Below are positions 14,556 to 18,856 of a stretch of 18,856 nt of DNA, piece by piece. How positions within the stretch are numbered: the stretch's first letter is position 1; every line of letters starts with the position of its first letter. Below the pieces are notes generated by a model. That model was not told the origin of the DNA. It saw only the letters and a program-made list of their open reading frames with translations, and did not search any database. A program made the translations under genes and the position numbers. This DNA comes from RGIG8767 sp964386235 (GTDB lineage Bacteria; Bacillota; Clostridia; Lachnospirales; Lachnospiraceae). The stretch spans positions 1 to 18,856 of the forward strand of contig CAYLSH010000036.1 in assembly GCA_964386235.1 (NCBI GenBank). Reading direction: 5' to 3'.

Positions 14556-14564
14556 TGTTAAAAT
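14556..14564 (+). promoter_or_regulatory. Extended -10 promoter for the GH13-like gene
   Basis: TGT followed by TAAAAT (14559-14564) is an extended -10 element about 65 nt before the ATG at 14628. The -35 position (TAGTAT, 14536-14541) is poor. It overlaps the upstream side of the divergent DUF1292 promoter. Confidence 0.45.
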
Positions 14565-14627
14565 GAAATAGAATTGATTGAAAAAGGGATATGACTTTGA
14601 CAACGAAAACGACAGCAGGGAGAACAG

Positions 14628-16454
14628 ATGAAGAGACAGGTAAGCGTGTTAAAAGGAAATCATCAGCCATACGGTATCACAACGGATGGAGAAAACGGTA
14701 TTAATATTGCAATCGCCATGCAAAGTCAGGATTGCGGTATTATTTTGTATGATAAAAAGAAAAAAGAAACGGAAAAGATTCCCTTTGATCCTTCTTTCTG
14801 TATCGGCGAATTGTACTGTGTCCGTATTAAAGGCCTATGTACACAGGATATACTGTATCGCTTCTATGACGGGGATCGGGTCTTCGTGGATACTTATGCG
14901 CGAAGCATTGCGGGCAATGAAACTTACGGCAAACTTCCGGAAGAATTGACGGGAAGATTTAGCAGGGATGATTTTGACTGGGAAGGGGATGAAACACTTC
15001 AGATCCCATTTTGTGATTCCCTTATTTATCTTTTACATGTAAGAGGTTTTACTAAGCATAGCAGTTCCGGTGTCGCTCACAGGGGCACCTTTGAGGGACT
15101 TACGGAGAAGATTCCCTACCTGAATAATCTGGGCATTACGACGGTGGAACTGATGCCTGCGTATGAGTTTTTGGAACTGGAAAAAAGTGTTGTGGACAAT
15201 GAGCGGATTCCCATGGCATATCGCAAGGAAGAGCCGGTATTAAATTACTGGGGCTACAAAGCAGGGTATTATTATGCGCCTAAGAGTGCTTATGCGGCAG
15301 ATTCCCATCATCCGGCAACTTCTTTTAAAAATATGGTAAAAGCCTTTCATCAAAACAAAATGGAAGTGCTGATGCAGTTTTATTTTCCCGATTTTGTGTC
15401 GGGACTTTATATCGTGGATGTCCTTCGTTACTGGGTCTGCGAATATCATGTGGATGGTTTTCATCTGATGGGAGAGAACATTCCGACGGAGGTTCTTGCA
15501 AAGGATCCCATGTTAAAACGTACAAAACTGATCTATTACGGATTCCCGGCACCCAAACAGCGCAAACCCGGCGAATTTTTTTATAAGAATCTGGCACAGT
15601 GTCGTGATGAATATATGTATGATATGCGCCGCTTTTTAAAAAGCGATGAGCGGATGCTTGGCAAGGTACTTAAACATATGAAAACCAATCCCAGGGATAT
15701 GGCAACCATACATTACATCACGGAAACCAATGGTTTTACGCTTGCCGATCTGGTAAGTTATGATCGAAAACACAATCTGGACAATGGGGAAAATGACCTT
15801 GACGGCAATCCCTACAATGCATCATGGAACTGCGGAACAGAAGGCAGAACACGCAAGAAACCGATTCTGGATCTGCGCATGAAGCAGATGAAAAATGCAT
15901 TTTTATTGAGCCTTTTTACGCAGAGTACGCCCCTGATACTGGCGGGGGATGAATTTGCCAATTCCCAGAATGGCAATAACAATGCATATTGTCAGGACAA
16001 TGCGATCAGCTGGATCAACTGGAACGATCATAAGAAGGCACAGGAATTGTATGATTTTGTAAAGGAAGCCATTGCTTTTCGAAAAGCGCATGCGCTTCTG
16101 CATCGAAGCACGGAGTATATGTTGACGGATGAACTTGCTTATGGTTATCCGGATCTGTCCTACCACAGTGAGGAACCCTGGAAATGTGCTTATGATGATC
16201 TGACCAGGCATTTTGGCATGCTTTATTGCGGTGCTTATTCCGAAGATGAAAAAGAGAAGGATACCTTTATTTTTCTTGCCGTCAATATGCACTGGGTGGA
16301 ACATGAATTTGTACTTCCCAAGTTAAAAGAAGATAAAAAATGGAAGGTGGTATTTGATACCTCCATCAAAAAGGCATCCAAAGTAAAATTGCCGGTTACA
16401 GAGAATTCGATAGCAGTAAAAGAAAGAAGCATTCAGGTGCTTGTTGCGGAGTAG
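14628..16454 (+). CDS. GlgX/isoamylase-like GH13 homologue lacking all catalytic residues (pseudoenzyme)
   Basis: This 608-residue protein aligns over its length with glycogen-debranching/isoamylase-type GH13 enzymes. It has an N-terminal E-set (CBM48-like) domain (about 1-110), then a barrel beginning YLLHVRGFTKHSS. Well-kept family segments are NYWGYKAGYYYAPKSAYA (206-223), NGFTLADLVSYDRKHN (368-383), SWNCGTEG (399-406) and LILAGDEFANSQNGNNNAYC (436-455). The four catalytic regions are destroyed. Region I reads LMQFYFPD in place of DxVxNH. Region II reads HVDGFHLM in place of HVDGFRFD, so Arg becomes His279 and the nucleophile Asp becomes Met281. The acid/base Glu of region III is Tyr304. 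The HD of region IV is TN (Asp to Asn368). The loop after region I is also shortened. No signal peptide is seen, so it is probably cytosolic. A glycan-binding, scaffold or regulatory role is inference. AGGGAG precedes the ATG. Confidence 0.88.
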   Translation: MKRQVSVLKGNHQPYGITTDGENGINIAIAMQSQDCGIILYDKKKKETEKIPFDPSFCIGELYCVRIKGLCTQDILYRFYDGDRVFVDTYARSIAGNETYGKLPEELTGRFSRDDFDWEGDETLQIPFCDSLIYLLHVRGFTKHSSSGVAHRGTFEGLTEKIPYLNNLGITTVELMPAYEFLELEKSVVDNERIPMAYRKEEPVLNYWGYKAGYYYAPKSAYAADSHHPATSFKNMVKAFHQNKMEVLMQFYFPDFVSGLYIVDVLRYWVCEYHVDGFHLMGENIPTEVLAKDPMLKRTKLIYYGFPAPKQRKPGEFFYKNLAQCRDEYMYDMRRFLKSDERMLGKVLKHMKTNPRDMATIHYITETNGFTLADLVSYDRKHNLDNGENDLDGNPYNASWNCGTEGRTRKKPILDLRMKQMKNAFLLSLFTQSTPLILAGDEFANSQNGNNNAYCQDNAISWINWNDHKKAQELYDFVKEAIAFRKAHALLHRSTEYMLTDELAYGYPDLSYHSEEPWKCAYDDLTRHFGMLYCGAYSEDEKEKDTFIFLAVNMHWVEHEFVLPKLKEDKKWKVVFDTSIKKASKVKLPVTENSIAVKERSIQVLVAE

Positions 16455-16460
16455 AGAAAT

Positions 16461-17084
16461 ATGCATATTTTGAAACATTTTAAAACGATTACCTATCATA
16501 AATGGCTGGTTATGAAAGGTTGCTTTGCGGTGGGTCTGTACAAACAGGGGATCTGCCATGACCTTTCCAAATATTCGCCGTCAGAATTTCTGATCGGAGC
16601 CAAATATTATCAGGGAAACCGAAGCCCAAACAATGCCGAAAGGGAAGAAAAAGGCTATTCCAGTGCCTGGCTCCATCACAAAGGGCGTAACAAACACCAT
16701 TATGAGTATTGGATTGATTACAGTTTACGTTATGTGCCAACGGGAATGGCGCCTGCACCCATGCCGGTGCGTTACATTGTGGAAATGCTGATGGACCGTG
16801 TGGCTGCCTGCAAAGTATATATGAAGGATGCCTATACACAGAGAAGTCCGTTGGAATACTATCAAAGCGGTAAGGATCCGGCTCCTTTACACGACAAAAC
16901 AAGGATGATGCTGGAACTCCTTTTGACGATCCTTGCACAGGAGGGGGAAAAATATACATACCATTTTATCAAAACACAGATCCTGTGCCGGAAAAAAGAA
17001 CTGGATGATGTTCATAATTTAGACTCCGCAATTTCCTTTTGCAAAACAAATCTGGAAAAGTATTCCGGTACACCGGTTCATTAA
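16461..17084 (+). CDS. DUF5662 family protein
   Basis: A 207-residue cytosolic protein matching the DUF5662 family of unknown function, as I recognise it from LKHFKTITYHKWLVMKGCF at the N-terminus. Conserved-looking His/Asp clusters are HDLSKYSP (33-40), WLHHKGRNKHHYEYW (70-84) and MLMDRVAACKVY (109-120). The arrangement of His, His-Asp and a later Asp resembles the metal-binding pattern of HD-type phosphohydrolases, but this is a resemblance only. Relatives are sometimes labelled 'catalase', for which nothing here speaks. It starts 6 nt after the GH13-like gene with GGAG overlapping that gene's end, so the two are likely co-transcribed. Confidence 0.8.
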   Translation: MHILKHFKTITYHKWLVMKGCFAVGLYKQGICHDLSKYSPSEFLIGAKYYQGNRSPNNAEREEKGYSSAWLHHKGRNKHHYEYWIDYSLRYVPTGMAPAPMPVRYIVEMLMDRVAACKVYMKDAYTQRSPLEYYQSGKDPAPLHDKTRMMLELLLTILAQEGEKYTYHFIKTQILCRKKELDDVHNLDSAISFCKTNLEKYSGTPVH

Positions 17085-17170
17085 AAAATGATGTACCTGG
17101 AAACGGGAGTGTCAAAAGTTCTCTTTTTGCATATATTGACAGTAAAGAATGTGCAAAACAGAGGGATACA

Positions 17171-17568
17171 ATGAATTCTTGGTTATGGATTATCTTATTA
17201 TGGTCTTGTTGTGGCAGAAACNNNNNNNNNNNNNNNNNNNNNNNNNNNNNNNNNNNNNNNNNNNNNNNNNNNNNNNNNNNNNNNNNNNNNNNNNNNNNNN
17301 NNNNNNNNNNNNNNNNNNNNNCGGTAACAATAGTGGATGCAGCAACAACAGTGGTAGCTGCTGCAATAACAGCAATAATAATTGCAGCAATAGTTGCGGT
17401 GGCAATAGTAACGATGGCTGTGGCTGCGATTGTGACAGCGGACTGATCCAGCCGCGTAAAGAAAGCGATTGCGGCTGTGAATCCATGGATCTGCCGTATG
17501 AAACATTTGGCTGTCAGGAAAACGGGGTTCCCTGCCCGCCGCCCATACCGGCTTCGTTCAGACGATAA
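17171..17568 (+). CDS. Asn/Ser/Gly/Cys-rich low-complexity protein, interrupted by an assembly gap
   Basis: An ATG at 17171 with AGAGGGA just upstream starts MNSWLWIILLWSCCGRN, a short hydrophobic N-terminus, and runs into 100 N. After the gap a second frame continues with Asn-Asn-Ser-Gly-Cys-type repeats (GNNSGCSNNSGSCCNNSN and on), then GCGCDCDSG, and a less repetitive tail ending FGCQENGVPCPPPIPASFRR. The two parts join in frame only if the true gap length leaves remainder 2 on division by three; 100 leaves 1, so the N-run is a placeholder. At least a dozen cysteines remain visible after the gap. The product may be membrane-anchored or surface/spore associated, but no family is recognised and no function can be assigned. 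An upstream ATG at 17149 in the post-gap frame is less likely, since its frame match depends on the arbitrary gap size. Confidence 0.6.
17222..17321. other. Assembly gap (100 N)
   Basis: Exactly 100 undetermined bases, the usual placeholder for a scaffold gap of unknown size. It falls where the flanking sequence becomes a repetitive AAC/AAT/AGT/TGC-type coding repeat, a probable cause of the break. Confidence 0.98.
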
Positions 17569-17640
17569 AAAAGCAGAGATTTCTTATTACAAAATGATGA
17601 AGCGGCAGAGACTGGAAACAGATTTTGCCGCAAGTAATAC

Positions 17641-17669
17641 TTAACAAAGAAACGACTGTGTGATATAAA
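17641..17669 (+). promoter_or_regulatory. Promoter of the lactonase gene
   Basis: TTAACA (17641-17646), a 17-nt spacer and TATAAA (17664-17669), with TGA directly before the -10 as an extended element. The start would be near 17676, just before the ribosome site AAAGG at 17678-17682. Confidence 0.65.
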
Positions 17670-17691
17670 TAAGAGAGAAAGGTGTTGAGGT

Positions 17692-18756
17692 ATGAAAAAG
17701 GACAAGTATGTAGCATATGTATCCACTTATACATCGGGCATGACGGATAACATTCACGGCATCAAGATCTATGATGTGGATATGGAAAACGGACGTTTTA
17801 CGGAAAAAGATCAGGTGGAGATTACCAATTCTTCCTATGTGACGATCTCTCACAATGGCAGATATCTGTATTCCATCACAGATTTTGGAGTGGAAGCCTA
17901 TGAGATAAAAGAAGACGGAGGATTAAAGGTAATCAACCAGGGCAGTATCAATGGTATGAGAGGCTGTTATCTTTCAACGGATTATGAGGACCGCTTTTTG
18001 TTTGTGGCAGGCTACCACGATGGAAAGATTACGGTTTTACGTTTACAGGAAGACGGTGGCGTGGGAGAGATCGTAGATGAGATCTTCCATAAAGGATTGG
18101 GCAGTATTGCAGAACGCAATTTCCGTCCCCATGTCAATTGCGTAAAGATGACCCGTGACAATAAATACTTATGTGCGGCAGATCTGGGGATGGATCATGT
18201 GAATGTATACTGGCTGGATCACAACAGTGGCAAGCTGAAAATGGTGGATATCATTCGAAGTGAGCAGGAGAGTGCACCGAGACATTTGAAATTTTCCGGG
18301 GACGGACGTTTTTTATACATTGTTCATGAACTGAAGAATTATATTGATGTGTATTCATATACGGAAATTTCGGAAAAGAATCCGCATTTTGAAAAGATCC
18401 AGACGATCGAAACCGTGAATCATTATCATGCGGGCGGTTCAGCAGCCAGTGCTTTGAACCTGTCTTTGGATTATAAATATCTGATCAGTTCCAATGCAGG
18501 GGATAACAGTATCATTCTCTATTCCATCAATGAAAAAACGGGAATACTCGATAAGATCCTCTGTCTTCCGATCAGTGGGGATTATCCAAAGGATGCGGCA
18601 TTGTTCCCCGACAATAAGAATCTCGTATCGCTGAACCATCTTTCCAATACCATGACCTTCTTCCATGTGGATATGGACAAGAAAGTCATTGTCATGAATG
18701 GAAAAGAAATGAAAGTACAGCAGCCTAATTGTGTGATATTCCACAAATTACCATAA
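17692..18756 (+). CDS. Lactonase family beta-propeller protein (6-phosphogluconolactonase YbhE/Pgl type)
   Basis: A 354-residue seven-bladed beta-propeller of the lactonase family (PF10282). Characterised members hydrolyse 6-phosphogluconolactone in the oxidative pentose phosphate pathway. Family landmarks are YVSTYTSG at the N-terminus, SHNGRYLYS (53-61), RPHVNCV (145-151), ADLGMDHVNVY (163-173), APRHLKFSGDGRFLY (195-209), and the late YPKDAALFPDNK and LNHLSNTMTFF. There is no signal peptide, so it is cytosolic. The canonical PRD near blade seven is PKD here. Whether 6-phosphogluconolactone is the true substrate is not shown by sequence, since no other pentose-phosphate gene is nearby. It is transcribed alone from its own promoter and ends in a strong hairpin. 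The ATG at 17692 is preceded by AAAGG with 9 nt spacing. Confidence 0.9.
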   Translation: MKKDKYVAYVSTYTSGMTDNIHGIKIYDVDMENGRFTEKDQVEITNSSYVTISHNGRYLYSITDFGVEAYEIKEDGGLKVINQGSINGMRGCYLSTDYEDRFLFVAGYHDGKITVLRLQEDGGVGEIVDEIFHKGLGSIAERNFRPHVNCVKMTRDNKYLCAADLGMDHVNVYWLDHNSGKLKMVDIIRSEQESAPRHLKFSGDGRFLYIVHELKNYIDVYSYTEISEKNPHFEKIQTIETVNHYHAGGSAASALNLSLDYKYLISSNAGDNSIILYSINEKTGILDKILCLPISGDYPKDAALFPDNKNLVSLNHLSNTMTFFHVDMDKKVIVMNGKEMKVQQPNCVIFHKLP

Positions 18757-18808
18757 AAATAACAGGTATGTTTCCCGGATTTTGTAGAAACATACCTGTT
18801 ATTTTTAT
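18753..18808. terminator. Bidirectional-type terminator after the lactonase gene
   Basis: A perfect 22-bp stem (18753-18774 with 18787-18808) has a 12-nt loop. The 3' arm ends in ATTTTTAT, giving a T-rich tail on the plus strand, and the symmetric 5' arm gives the same on the minus strand. The stem includes the TAA stop codon of the lactonase gene. Confidence 0.85.
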
Positions 18809-18842
18809 GCAATAGGAAATTTCTTTGAAATTACCTATTGCA
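18808..18842. repeat. Second inverted repeat adjoining the terminator
   Basis: TGCAATAGG (18808-18816) is matched by CCTATTGCA (18834-18842), and AATTTC/GAAATT extends the stem inside, with a single mismatch and a 3-nt TTT loop. There is no T-run after it on the plus strand. It could be a second terminator element, an operator for a gene beyond the window, or a dispersed palindromic repeat. Confidence 0.6.
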
Positions 18843-18856
18843 CAAAAAACACTCCG

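Noticed and set aside
14478..14603. N-terminal extension of the minus-strand DUF1292 frame
   Set aside because: It would cover the promoter region, is basic and aromatic unlike the acidic family, and the ATG at 14477 has a strong ribosome site.
16461..17084. Catalase annotation for the DUF5662 protein
   Set aside because: The product is 207 residues without any haem-catalase or manganese-catalase motif.
17067..17097. Hairpin GGTACA..TGTACC around the DUF5662 stop codon, as a terminator
   Set aside because: The stem has a 5-nt bulge on one side and no T-run follows.
17136..17141. TTGACA as the -35 of the Cys-rich gene
   Set aside because: No -10-like sequence lies 16-18 nt downstream; that position is occupied by the ribosome site.
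17039..17446. Hydrophobic Ala/Val/Ile-rich frame after the gap
   Set aside because: It is a shifted reading of the AAC/AAT/AGT/TGC repeats; its composition is a by-product of the repeat and it ends without a family-like C-terminus.
17190..17506. Leu- or Tyr/His/Cys-rich minus-strand frames across the gap
   Set aside because: They are complements of the same low-complexity repeat, span the N placeholder and have no ribosome site.
17602..17631. GCGGCA..TGCCGC inverted repeat as terminator of the Cys-rich gene
   Set aside because: Only 6 bp with an 18-nt loop and no T-run; possible but too weak to call.

Overview
The window looks like a chromosomal segment of a strictly anaerobic, low-to-moderate GC Clostridia, most likely Lachnospiraceae. 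Support for this: strong AGGAGG-type ribosome binding sites, sigma-A-like promoters, several GTG/TTG starts, a monomeric group-B-type [FeFe]-hydrogenase, an oxygen-sensitive class III ribonucleotide reductase, and the small-protein families DUF1292 and DUF5662. The family placement is inference from protein character; no rRNA or tRNA is present to confirm it. All but two genes lie on the + strand. No mobile element, CRISPR array, tRNA or rRNA was seen.

Layout. (1) 1-96, minus: the possible start of a divergent small Cys/Gly-rich gene cut by the window edge. (2) 199-4509: a tight run of purine nucleoside phosphorylase, an SAH/MTA-type deaminase, a membrane-anchored MutS-like ATPase, and RNase HI, whose TTG start overlaps the mutS-like stop codon. 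(3) 4588-5713: a 55-residue membrane protein overlapping a WYL-domain regulator, with a promoter in front and a terminator behind. (4) 5902-9151: nrdD-nrdG-dut, behind a consensus promoter and two putative NrdR boxes; this unit makes dNTPs without oxygen and removes dUTP. (5) 9346-14140: [FeFe]-hydrogenase, glutamyl-tRNA synthetase and a short UvrD/PcrA-type helicase, the last overlapping gltX. (6) 14175-14477, minus: DUF1292 protein, divergent from (7) 14628-17084: a GlgX-like GH13 protein that has lost every catalytic residue, followed by a DUF5662 protein. (8) 17171-17568: an Asn/Ser/Gly/Cys-rich low-complexity protein interrupted by a 100-N assembly gap. (9) 17692-18756: a beta-propeller lactonase, ending in a strong hairpin terminator and a second inverted repeat at the right edge.

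Most of the window is housekeeping metabolism. The most unusual items are the catalytically dead GH13 homologue (14628-16454), the membrane-tethered MutS-like ATPase coupled to RNase HI, the NrdR-like control region of the class III reductase operon, and the repeat-rich Cys protein that defeated the assembly. I did not find a clear multi-gene novel defence or secretion system. No stretch over about 150 bases lacks an annotated gene or signal.
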